From the NCBI RefSeq assembly GCF_026250525.1, contig NZ_CP111043.1, positions 3,671,001 to 3,735,000 of the forward strand: a DNA stretch of 64,000 bases. The letters run 5' to 3'. The DNA is from Chondrinema litorale. Lineage in GTDB: Bacteria > Bacteroidota > Bacteroidia > Cytophagales > Flammeovirgaceae. Below the pieces are notes generated by a model. That model ran no database searches, was not told where the DNA came from, and saw only the letters and a list, made by a program, of their open reading frames with translations. Of the stretch, positions 8,951-18,500 are shown piece after piece (positions within the stretch are counted from its first letter, which is position 1; every line of letters starts with the position of its first letter). The translations under genes were made by a program, and so were the position numbers.

Positions 8951-9925
8951 ATGATATCGGTTGTAATACCATTATACAACGAAGAGAGTGTAATTCCGAA
9001 ATTAGAGAAAAGACTGGTGGAGGCAGCACCTTTATGGGGTGAAGAGTATGAGATTATTTTGATTGATGATGGTTCCTCGGATGGTTCTTTGGAATTGCTC
9101 AAGGTTATAGCTAATAAATATTCTTTCTTCAAGATTATCCAACTGTCTCGAAACTTCGGTCATCAGGCTGCAATTTCTGCAGGTATAAAAATAGCCAAAG
9201 GTGATGCTGTAGTTATTATGGATGGTGATTTGCAAGACCCACCTGAAGAATTACCTAGATTTTTAGCAAAATGGAAAGAAGGTAATGATGTAGTATATGC
9301 TATAAGAACGAGAAGAAAAGAAGGGTTTATTAAAAGAGTTTCTTATTTCTTGTTTTATCGAATTTTAGGTTGGATTAGTGACATTGCTATACCACTTGAT
9401 AGTGGTGATTTTTGTGTGATGGATAAAAAAGTAGTAAGGGCTTTAAATTACGAATTTCCTGAAAATATTCGCTTTATAAGGGGGTTAAGAGCTTTTGCTG
9501 GATTTAAACAAGTAGGCTTAACTTATGAGCGTGCAGAAAGAGCTGCTGGTGATGTAAAGTATACTTTCCCTAAATTGTTGCAATTAGCATTAGACGGTAT
9601 TTTTGGTTTTTCAACCTTCCCACTTAGGTTGTCAACATATCTTGGTATTTTTATATCTATACCTTCTTTTTGTATAGGGATATTTTTTATTATTCATCGT
9701 ATCCTAGATTTTAAAATTATGGGATATTCACCATCAGATACTCCTGGTTTAGCAACATTGGGTGTAGGGATGTTTTTTTTAGGAGGAATAATGCTAATTA
9801 TATTAGGAATTATAGGTGAGTATCTTGGTCGAATATATGTAGAAGTAAAACGTAGGCCATTCTATATTATAGATGAGATTATTTCGTCTAAGTCTGATTC
9901 TGATAATAATTCCTTGAATACATAG
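8951..9925 (+). CDS. Polyprenyl-phosphate glycosyltransferase (DPM1/ArnC/GtrB-like GT2)
   Basis: A 324-residue protein with an N-terminal GT-A domain (MISVVIPLYNEE; LIDDGSSDGS; MDGDLQDPPEE near residue 93) and two C-terminal membrane helices (about residues 230-300), the architecture of GtrB/ArnC dolichyl-phosphate-mannose-synthase relatives. Such enzymes transfer a sugar from a nucleotide donor to undecaprenyl phosphate on the cytoplasmic side. The gene sits 7 nt after the FAD oxidoreductase. The following UPF0104 protein is a plausible flipping partner. Confidence 0.86.
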   Translation: MISVVIPLYNEESVIPKLEKRLVEAAPLWGEEYEIILIDDGSSDGSLELLKVIANKYSFFKIIQLSRNFGHQAAISAGIKIAKGDAVVIMDGDLQDPPEELPRFLAKWKEGNDVVYAIRTRRKEGFIKRVSYFLFYRILGWISDIAIPLDSGDFCVMDKKVVRALNYEFPENIRFIRGLRAFAGFKQVGLTYERAERAAGDVKYTFPKLLQLALDGIFGFSTFPLRLSTYLGIFISIPSFCIGIFFIIHRILDFKIMGYSPSDTPGLATLGVGMFFLGGIMLIILGIIGEYLGRIYVEVKRRPFYIIDEIISSKSDSDNNSLNT

Positions 9926-9978
9926 GAAAAAAAATGTATTAAACATATTTTAGGATCTACAAATACTCAAAAGTTACC

Positions 9979-10968
9979 ATGAAGAAATATATTATAGGAG
10001 CTTTAGGAATATTAATTTCAGCTATAATAATATATTATATTTCTCGGGATATTTCTATTGAAGATATTTGGAGTAATATTAAGCAAATAAGTATTTGGCA
10101 ATTGTTGAGTTTGATGCTTGTTTATATTTTATCTTTTTTACCAAGGGCTATACGATGGAAATTGATGTTTCCAGAAAGTACTAGAGTTACCTTTAAAGAT
10201 AGTTTTATTGCTATTGTAGCTGGCTTTGCCGGCAATAATTTTATACCTGCTAGGGGAGGAGAATTAATACGCATGGAAGTTTTTAGTAGAAGGACTAAAA
10301 TTGCACGTTTAACCTCTTTAACCTCTGTTTTTACTGAAAAAATCCTAGACGGTTTGGTACTTCTATTGTTTTTGCTGTTATCTATTTCTCTTTTAAATAC
10401 TGATCTGTTAGAAAATATATGGCTAAAAAATGTACTCTATTTGTCGTTGAGTATTTTTTTAATTGCTACCAGCGCTATTATCATATTAAAAACAAATAAA
10501 AGATTGGTATTAAAAATTTTTGAGAAACTCTTAAATAATAAACTTTATGTAATAACAGAAGGAATAGTTGAAAAGGTTTATAATGCTATAGCCTTTCTTC
10601 AATTGAACCTAAATTCATTAAAAATTGCCTTTCTAAGTGTGCTTATTTGGACAATTGAAGGAACTGTATTTGTATTAGCTTTTTATTATTTTGGCTTACG
10701 AATTCCGGTAATTGTTGTTGGCTTTTTTGTTTTGACAATAGTAAATTTTGGAATATTAATACCCTCATCACCTGCATATTTAGGCGTATTTCAAGGAATG
10801 GTACTATTAAGCTTAAGCTTATTAAATACAAAAGAAGAATTATCGCTAACGTTAGGAGTGATAATTCATTTTGCTCAATTTTTTTCGGTAACTAGTTTGG
10901 CAATGATTTTGTTTACAGTATCCCCCCTAAAATCTTCTGTTTTTTTAAAGTCTGCTTCAAAGTCTTGA
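9979..10968 (+). CDS. UPF0104 / lysylphosphatidylglycerol synthase-type membrane protein
   Basis: A 329-residue integral membrane protein with about eight helices, matching the LPG_synthase_TM (UPF0104) fold: an internal PRAIRW segment after helix 2, then FAGNNFIPARGGELIR with the Arg/Gly/Glu residues typical of the family, and a late PSSPAYLGVFQG motif. No cytosolic aminoacyl-transfer domain is attached. Stand-alone members often accompany DPM-like transferases, and lipid translocation is a reasonable inference here. It is the last gene of the EPS block; an AT-only inverted repeat follows but is a weak terminator. Confidence 0.78.
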   Translation: MKKYIIGALGILISAIIIYYISRDISIEDIWSNIKQISIWQLLSLMLVYILSFLPRAIRWKLMFPESTRVTFKDSFIAIVAGFAGNNFIPARGGELIRMEVFSRRTKIARLTSLTSVFTEKILDGLVLLLFLLLSISLLNTDLLENIWLKNVLYLSLSIFLIATSAIIILKTNKRLVLKIFEKLLNNKLYVITEGIVEKVYNAIAFLQLNLNSLKIAFLSVLIWTIEGTVFVLAFYYFGLRIPVIVVGFFVLTIVNFGILIPSSPAYLGVFQGMVLLSLSLLNTKEELSLTLGVIIHFAQFFSVTSLAMILFTVSPLKSSVFLKSASKS

Positions 10969-11237
10969 AATGTTTAAAAAAAATCTATTTTTTTTTAAAT
11001 TTTGTAATAGTATAAGAATCACATTCTAAGATTTCACAATATAAAATATTGCATAATTTAAATTTTGCAAAGAGGGTGGTTTGTGATTTATTTAACTTTT
11101 TGATGCGTATTTGAATTTATTAACAAAACTTACATTGTGAGTCTAGTTAGAAAGTTTGGTACAATAATGTATAGGTACGGTGATTAGATAGAAAGTTATT
11201 GCGCTTATTAACATTGTTTAACAAACAGCTATACATT

Positions 11238-14200
11238 ATGGCAAGAATCCAATCATTACAAATTAAGATTTTTCTTTTACTTATCTTTTTTAATTTTTCA
11301 ACCAAAGCTCAAGAAGGTCTTTTTTACACTCAAGAAGAAATTAATGTTTGGCAATCAAGAGCCGGCTTAACTTCTGGTAATAAAATGTACAATACTTCTG
11401 GCGATGTAAGTAATAATTCACCTGCATCATGGTCAAAAGTTTTATCTAATGCCAATAGTTTTTTATCTAATCCAACTTCAGAGGTTTGGAATGGCGATTT
11501 TTCAAATGAGCCCTACACAAAAGGGATTGGAATGCGAGATGCTGCATTTGTGTATCTTTTAACAAAAAATACTAAGTATTTATCTGCTGTTAAAAGTTTT
11601 CTTATAACTCAAGCATCACAATCAGGTACACAATTTAAGAATTGGTCTTACTTCGGTGATACAAAAGGTTTTCATGAAGGTGACTGGATTTCTAGATTGT
11701 TTTATGGATATATGTATGTGAGAGGCGATTTAGATTCTAGTACTCAATCAACTTTAGATACTTGGTTTAAATCTGCAGCAACTTTTTATGCTGGAAATAT
11801 TCATAATGATATACAATTAATGTTTCCAAATAGATTATCTAACGATTATTCTAAAAAAGGAAATGTTGCGGAATCTGGTGCTATGCAAAGTAGCTATGCA
11901 TATATGGATGCATCAGGTAATTGGAAAAACAAGCTATCTTGGGTTTCTGCTTGGTATAATAACAGACGTTTTACCCAGCTAAGAATCGTAGGATTAGCAG
12001 GTGCATTTTTTGATGATGCAAATTTAATTCTGCATGCAAAAACATTTGTGAAAGAATGGTTAAAATATAGTGTTTTTCCAGATGGTACTTTAGGTGAATA
12101 TCAAAGAAATGGGAATTATGGTAATCCTCAAAATGGTATGATCTACGGTTCTATCAATACTCAAGTTTCTATTGAGATTGCAGATTTATTAGCTAGAGGG
12201 GGAGACTTTTCTTTGTATGATTATACTACTTCAGAAGGTTTACACGGAACCGAGGGAGGTAGTAAAAGTATTTATTTAACTATAAAGACTTATTATAATC
12301 ATATTGATGGTACAATCAAAAGATATTATGGTTCTGTAAGTGAAACAAACAGACTAGACCAAATTTCACCAGCTGGTACTCACTGGATAAATGATGTATG
12401 GTTTGCTAAAGCTAATATTTACTATCAAGATGAATATTTCGCGAAAGTTTATACTAGAACAGCTAGTGGTGTCGCAAATTATCCCTCGTCTGGGATAGGC
12501 ACAGCGGGACCAATTAGATGGGCTTGGGGTGGTTCAGGAGCAGTATTTCCTTGTTCACTGTTTATGTATGGTCAGCTTGAGGGAAAGATTTGGCCATATA
12601 GTTCGTCAGACTCGAAACCTACAAATACAAAAATCCTTTACGTAGAAAGCGAATTGAATTTTGGTGATGTTATTCTCGGTGAAACTCAAAATAAAAACAT
12701 CACTATTGAGAACAATGGAAATACAGAGTTAACTATTACAAGCATATCTTCAGATAACAGTCAGTTTAAAACTAGTTATTCAGGTACTATACAAGCAGGA
12801 GGTTCTGTAGTTGTATCAGTTGCATTTACTCCTACTTCTACAGGAGAGCAATCTGCAACAATGGCGATTAGCTCTGATAAAACATCTGGAAGTAATACAG
12901 TTACACTATCTGGAACAGGTACTATTGATAATTCTGATAACACAGATGAAACATATGTTTCAACCATTTATGAAGCTGAAACAACAGAGTATGAAGTGTT
13001 AACAGAGTCTGGTAGTAATGGATCTGTAGTGGCTGCGTCTGATAAATCTACTTATTTAAGTGATGAGACTGCTTTACAGTTATATGATAAAGGTGATAAA
13101 GTTAGGTATACATTTGATCTAAAAGAAACAGGTACTTATCAAATTAAAATAAGACTTAGATCAGGTAATGTAATAAATACATCGGCATACTTACCTAATG
13201 GTTATTCATATTCATTAGATAATGCTTCTATAAATATGTCTACCATATCAAGTGAGACATCTTCTAAGGATGTTAATTTTGGTATTTCATACTGGGGAAC
13301 AGTTCAATCAGAAAAACTTCTTTTAGATGAAGGCAAGCATACACTTGATATTGAATCTTTAATGGATTGGGCACTAATAGATTATATTGAAATATTACAG
13401 TTTGGTGTTGAGGAACAAGAACCGATTGCTTTAGATATAGCAAATGCTATAGATTTTGGTAATGTAATAGTAAGTTCAAGTTCATCTAAAGAAGTAGAGA
13501 TTACAAACAATGGAGAAATTTCAGTAGAGATTACATCAATCGAGTCTGACAGCGAAATATTTACTAGTAACTTTAGTGGAACTATTGAAGCAGGAGAAAC
13601 TGCTCTTGTAGAAGTTAATTTTAGTCCAACTGCATTAGGTTTATCAGAGGCTACTCTTACAATTGTTTCAAATGATGCAACAGGAGAAATTAAAGTTTCT
13701 GGAACTGGTGTTAAGGAGTCTGCTTCATCAGATTATTATTCAAATAAAATTGAGGCAGAAGATGAGTTTACAGTTGATACAGAAACTGGTTCGTTTGGAG
13801 ATGTATCTGTAAGTGAAGACACTTCACCAGAACTAAGTGGAAATAAAGCTGTTCAAATCTATGATTTAGGAGATGTGGTAAGTATTCCTTTTGATGTTCC
13901 TTATGATGGTAAGTATACAATTAAGGTTAGATTGAGATCAGGTAATAGATCAAAGAACTATGTTTACCTCAACTCTGGTTATAGTTTCAAAATTAATGGT
14001 GTGGATACCGATTTTAATGCAGACGAAGAATCAATCTCGGATCTAGATCAAAACTTTGGAATCTCATATTGGGGTACGATGTATACTGAAGGTTTAACTT
14101 TAGAAGAAGGTGTAAATGTTCTTACTATAAAAGCTGAAATGAGCTGGGGAGTTGTTGATTACATTGAGGTTATTGGAGAAGATGCTTTAGAAGCAACACT

Positions 14201-15239
14201 TGAAACTCCTGATGCTCTTGATTTTGGTGACGTATCTGTAGGAACAACTATTACAAAATCAATTGTAGTAGAGAATAATGGTAAAGCTACATTTACAATA
14301 GATAAAACTGATATTACTGGAGAGTTCTCAGGTTCTTGGTCAGGCGAAGTTAAATCAGGTGAAACAACAGAAATATCAATAGATTTTACACCTGAAGGTA
14401 TTGGAGATTATGAAGGCGAGTTTGTTATATATTCTGATGGTTATGTTTATAAGACAATTAAATTAACTGCTTCAGGTGTAGTAGAAGAACTTTATAGTGT
14501 GAGACTAGAAGCTGAAGAGCATTATGAGGTTGTTAAAAATAAAGGTAGTAATGGAGCCATTACTGTAGCAGATGAAGAATCTACTATATTAAGTAATAAT
14601 AAAGCTGTTCAGTTATACGACAAAGGAGACATTATGAAAATAACTTTTGATGTTCCTAAATCTTCAAACTATATAATTACTGTAAGACTAAGAGCTGGTA
14701 ATTATTTAAATTCTTCAGTGTATTTACCAGATGGCTACAGCTTCTATTTAGATAATGAAGATATTTCATTTACGACAATAGAAGATAGCATTTCTGCACT
14801 TGTAGACAATTTTGGAAAGTCTACCTTTGGAACAGTTGAATCAGATGAACTTGTTTTAGAAGAAGGTACTCATGAATTAGAGATTGAATCTGCAATCAGT
14901 TGGGCTTTAGTAGATTATATTGAAATTACTGAGGTTGATAATTCAAAAGAAAGAAACTCTAACGACAGCAGTGATTTATTAGCTGGTAACCTATCTGTTT
15001 CTGTAGATGTTTATCCAAATCCAGTTACTGACTATTTAAATGTTAGTATGGATACAGAAGTTGAAGGTTCAGGAAAAATTGTTTTAATGGACGCATTCGG
15101 TAAAGTAGTTTATGAAAATGATATTACATCTTACGATAGTAAACAATCAATTGATGTAACGAGAATAGATAGAGGACTTTACCTACTTCAAGTACAACTT
15201 GGGGGGCAAAAAAATGTTAAAAGAGTATTTATTGAATAG
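11238..15239 (+). CDS. Secreted alginate-lyase-like protein with ASPM/CBM repeats and T9SS sorting domain
   Basis: The ATG at 11238 (1333 codons) is preferred to a TTG at 11199 because it places a clean signal peptide (MARIQSLQIK, then a hydrophobic core, cleaved after TKA) at the N-terminus. Domains in order: an alpha-toroid lyase-like catalytic domain to about nt 12600; then three alternating pairs of an ASPM/Hydin-type beta-sandwich (LNFGDV..., 12651-12920; 13420-13710; 14200-14488) and a CBM6/35-like module (YEAE... DYIEI, 12965-13405; 13743-14180; 14494-14940); then a type IX secretion sorting domain (VDVYPNPVTDYLN, about 15000-15239). The catalytic part resembles PF05426 alginate lyases (PDGTLGEYQRNG; YNNRRF; FHEGDWISRLFYGYM), but the Asn-Asn-His of classical members reads Asn-Asn-Arg. 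Substrate is unproven. A strong terminator follows. Confidence 0.72.
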   Translation: MARIQSLQIKIFLLLIFFNFSTKAQEGLFYTQEEINVWQSRAGLTSGNKMYNTSGDVSNNSPASWSKVLSNANSFLSNPTSEVWNGDFSNEPYTKGIGMRDAAFVYLLTKNTKYLSAVKSFLITQASQSGTQFKNWSYFGDTKGFHEGDWISRLFYGYMYVRGDLDSSTQSTLDTWFKSAATFYAGNIHNDIQLMFPNRLSNDYSKKGNVAESGAMQSSYAYMDASGNWKNKLSWVSAWYNNRRFTQLRIVGLAGAFFDDANLILHAKTFVKEWLKYSVFPDGTLGEYQRNGNYGNPQNGMIYGSINTQVSIEIADLLARGGDFSLYDYTTSEGLHGTEGGSKSIYLTIKTYYNHIDGTIKRYYGSVSETNRLDQISPAGTHWINDVWFAKANIYYQDEYFAKVYTRTASGVANYPSSGIGTAGPIRWAWGGSGAVFPCSLFMYGQLEGKIWPYSSSDSKPTNTKILYVESELNFGDVILGETQNKNITIENNGNTELTITSISSDNSQFKTSYSGTIQAGGSVVVSVAFTPTSTGEQSATMAISSDKTSGSNTVTLSGTGTIDNSDNTDETYVSTIYEAETTEYEVLTESGSNGSVVAASDKSTYLSDETALQLYDKGDKVRYTFDLKETGTYQIKIRLRSGNVINTSAYLPNGYSYSLDNASINMSTISSETSSKDVNFGISYWGTVQSEKLLLDEGKHTLDIESLMDWALIDYIEILQFGVEEQEPIALDIANAIDFGNVIVSSSSSKEVEITNNGEISVEITSIESDSEIFTSNFSGTIEAGETALVEVNFSPTALGLSEATLTIVSNDATGEIKVSGTGVKESASSDYYSNKIEAEDEFTVDTETGSFGDVSVSEDTSPELSGNKAVQIYDLGDVVSIPFDVPYDGKYTIKVRLRSGNRSKNYVYLNSGYSFKINGVDTDFNADEESISDLDQNFGISYWGTMYTEGLTLEEGVNVLTIKAEMSWGVVDYIEVIGEDALEATLETPDALDFGDVSVGTTITKSIVVENNGKATFTIDKTDITGEFSGSWSGEVKSGETTEISIDFTPEGIGDYEGEFVIYSDGYVYKTIKLTASGVVEELYSVRLEAEEHYEVVKNKGSNGAITVADEESTILSNNKAVQLYDKGDIMKITFDVPKSSNYIITVRLRAGNYLNSSVYLPDGYSFYLDNEDISFTTIEDSISALVDNFGKSTFGTVESDELVLEEGTHELEIESAISWALVDYIEITEVDNSKERNSNDSSDLLAGNLSVSVDVYPNPVTDYLNVSMDTEVEGSGKIVLMDAFGKVVYENDITSYDSKQSIDVTRIDRGLYLLQVQLGGQKNVKRVFIE

Positions 15240-15262
15240 TGCCTTTTTAAAGGTTTATATAT

Positions 15263-15301
15263 AAAAAGGAAGGGCTTTACTTTGTGAAGCCCTTCCTTTT
15301 T
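15263..15301 (+). terminator. Strong terminator after the first lyase-like gene
   Basis: A 15-bp perfect stem (15263-15277 with 15287-15301), GC-rich in its inner part (GGAAGGGCTT), has a 9-nt loop and ends in a run of five T. It separates the two paralogous lyase genes, so the second needs its own promoter. Confidence 0.9.
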
Positions 15302-15592
15302 GTATATGAAGTTTATAAATAATTCATGAAACTATTAGGATTTTGGCATGGTTTTAAAAGAATATTTCAATAATTTATTAATAATCTTATAGGCATAGTT
15401 TTTTTAATTATTTTTTTAAATTTGCCTAGCTTATTAACATTTATTAATTGATTTTCTCCAATCATTAATATTAACCAACACATTACAGAACCAAACCCTG
15501 ATCATATTCTAACTTTCTCAGGCTATATTTTTTGATTTAATGTATCCTGAATACAACTAAGGTAAATATAAATTTTCCTAATTATTTTTAGA
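15302..15592. other. Intergenic region between the two lyase-like genes
   Basis: About 290 bp of AT-rich DNA without a gene. It contains a TAGGCA / TGCCTA inverted repeat (15390-15395 and 15423-15428) around a T-rich centre, and a near-consensus -7 element TAACTTTC around 15510, but no convincing -33 element. It must hold the promoter of the second lyase gene because a strong terminator lies upstream. Confidence 0.4.
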
Positions 15593-18500
15593 ATGTTCAT
15601 ATCGCTGAGAAATATACTTACATTTAAGTTCTATCTCAATGGAGTGTTGTTGGTAGTCCCTTTGTTATTCCTGTGCTCATTAATTAATTTTTGTTTTGCT
15701 CAAGATCGGTTGTTTTATACTGATCAAGAGATAAATATATGGAAGCAAAGAGCCGGATTAACTTCAGGTGGAAAATTATACAACAGTAAAGGAGATGCAG
15801 GAACAAATACACCTAACGACTGGGAAAATATATTAAGCAATGCGAATCGCTTTGTTTCAAACCCTCTTTCCGAATTATGGGATGGAAACCTTTCAAAATC
15901 ACCATATACAAAAGGTATAGGAATGCATGATGCTGCTTTTGTTTATCTCTTAACAAAAGAAACAAAATATTTAGATGCTGTAAAACAACTATTAATAAGT
16001 CAGGCAGGTGTAGCTAAAACAGATTTTAGTACTTGGGAATACTTGGGAGATACTAAGGCATTTCATGAAGGAGATTGGATATCGAGATTATTTTATGGGT
16101 ATATGTTTGTAAGAACCGCAATGTCATCTTCTGATAGAGATAAGATGGATAAGTGGTTTAAAAATGCTGCTACCTATTATGCTAATAATGTACATGAAGA
16201 CCTCAAATTAAACTTCCCTAATAGATTAAGCGGTGATTATTCTGTGAAGAAGAATGTTGCTCAAAATGGTGATATGCAGAATGATTATGCATATGTAAAT
16301 GCAAGTGGTATAAAAAAGAATAAATTATCTTGGTTATCAGCTTGGTATAACAACAGAAGGTTTTCTCAGATAAGAATTGTTGGCTTAGTTGGAGTAATGT
16401 ATAATGATGCCAATCTAATTAATCATGCTAAAACTTATGTAACAGAGTGGTTAAAATATAGCGTATTTCCTGATGGTACGATGGGTGAATATCAACGTAA
16501 TGGGAATTATGGTAACCCTCAAAATGGGATGATCTATGGTTCGATTAATACTCAAGTATCAATTGAAATAGCAGATTTATTGGCACGAGCAGGAGATGTC
16601 TCTCTATATGAATATACTACTTCAGATGGTTTACATGGAACTCAAGGTGGTAGTAAAAATATATATCTTACGATTCAGACTTATTATAAGCAGATCGATA
16701 AAAAGATATTAAATTATTATGGATCAGTTAGTGAAACTAATAGACTTGATCAAATTTCACCTACAGGTACACATTGGGTAAATGATATATGGTTTGCCAA
16801 AGCAAACATTTATTATAAAGATGATTATTTCAAAAAGGTCTACACAAGAACTAGTGGAGGAGTTGAACGTTTTCCATCCTCTGGTATAGGTACTGCTGGT
16901 CCTATACGTTCTCCTTGGGGAGGCTCTGGAGGTGTACTGCCTGGTATGTTATTTATGTATGGACAGATGGAAGGGTTAGTCTGGCCATATGCAGATGGTA
17001 AAGAAGATCAAACTATCACTTTTAATCAAATATCAGATCGTTTTTTAAGTGATGGTTCATTTGAGCTTGCTGCTACCTCTTCTTCTGGTTTAACGGTTAA
17101 TTTTGAAGTAATATCAGGTCCAGCATATATATCTGGTAATATTATAAATTTCACAGGAGTTGGTGAAGTTAAGGTTAGAGCTTATCAGGGAGGAAATAGT
17201 TCATTTCGATCTGCCGAAGCTACTCAATCTTTTATTATCAAAAAAAAAATTAAAATAGGTCAGATAGAGGATCAGATTTTAAAAGGAGGTAGTGAGTTGA
17301 CACTTGATGTAGCAATGAGTTATGGAGGGATAGATGAAAGCTTACTACAAATGACTGTAACCTCAGAAGATGAAACACTGATGCCTAATGCGAATATTAC
17401 AGTTTTAGGTAGTGGTAAAAATAGAATAATGAGTTTTAAAGCTCCAACAGGTGTTGAAGGCTCCGTTAAAATAATTATAAATGCTACTGATGGAATAGCA
17501 GATGCAGATGCTCAAAGTTTTAATATTCTTATAGGTGAATTTACTAGTAGTACTTTAAGGCTTGATGCAGGCCTAATTACAGGACAAGAGGTTTATAGTG
17601 ATAAAACATTTGTACCAATGTTGCCTTATTTATTCGAAGGTGAGGCCTTCAACTCTTTCTTATCAACTCCGATAGCGAATACAGATACTGATAAATTATA
17701 TCAAAATGAGATTTGGGGAAATACAGAAGTAACAAAGTATATATTCCCAGTTAACCAAGGAGAGTACTCTATACATTTACATTTTGCTGACTGGCACTAT
17801 AACAATCCAGGTGATAGAATAATGGATATTTTGTTGGAAGGAGAAATTGTACTTGATGATTTCGATATAATTGAAGAGGTAGGTAAATCAGCCGTTGTTA
17901 TCAGATCTTTTGATAAAGTTATAAAAGATGGTAGTCTAGAGCTTGAAATAAGAAATATTAGCGGGTATAGTAAAATTTCAGGTGTTGAGATTTTACCAGT
18001 AGGAGAAGAACATCTTGCTGTAGAAACTCCAGATGCATTAAACCAAGTAATAGATTTTGAGTCACTTGGTAGTGTTACAATAAAAGACTCACCACTTGAA
18101 TTAGTTGCTACATCAAGTTCAGGTTTACCTGTGAAGTTTCAAGTTATTTCTGGCCCTGCAGTGTTAACAGGTAATTTCCTCACTTTGACAGATTTAGGGC
18201 AAGTAACAGTTAAAGCTTACCAAGCAGGAGATGAAAGTTATTTGCCAGCAGATGATGTTGTAAGAACATTTAAAGTTACTGAAAAGCTTAATTTACCAAA
18301 AATATCTGATGTTATCATTACTCAAAATGAAACATTAGGTCCATTAAATTTAAAATTGTCTTATTCTGGAGATATAAATGATTTGAAAATAAGTGCTGAG
18401 TCTGAAAATACTGAGATTATACCTGATGGTAATATTATTATACAAAGAAGTGGTAATAATTTTAATTTAACTCTTACTCCTGGTAAAGATTTAACTGGAC

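Noticed and set aside
10972..10999. AT-only inverted repeat after the UPF0104 gene as a terminator
   Set aside because: The stem has no G-C pairs apart from one edge, so it is too weak to call with confidence.
11199..11237. TTG start giving 13 extra residues on the first lyase-like protein
   Set aside because: The extra residues precede and disrupt a clean signal peptide beginning at the ATG at 11238.
15390..15428. TAGGCA/TGCCTA inverted repeat as a terminator
   Set aside because: The stem is only 6 bp with a long T-rich loop and no suitable T run after it; a strong terminator already lies upstream.
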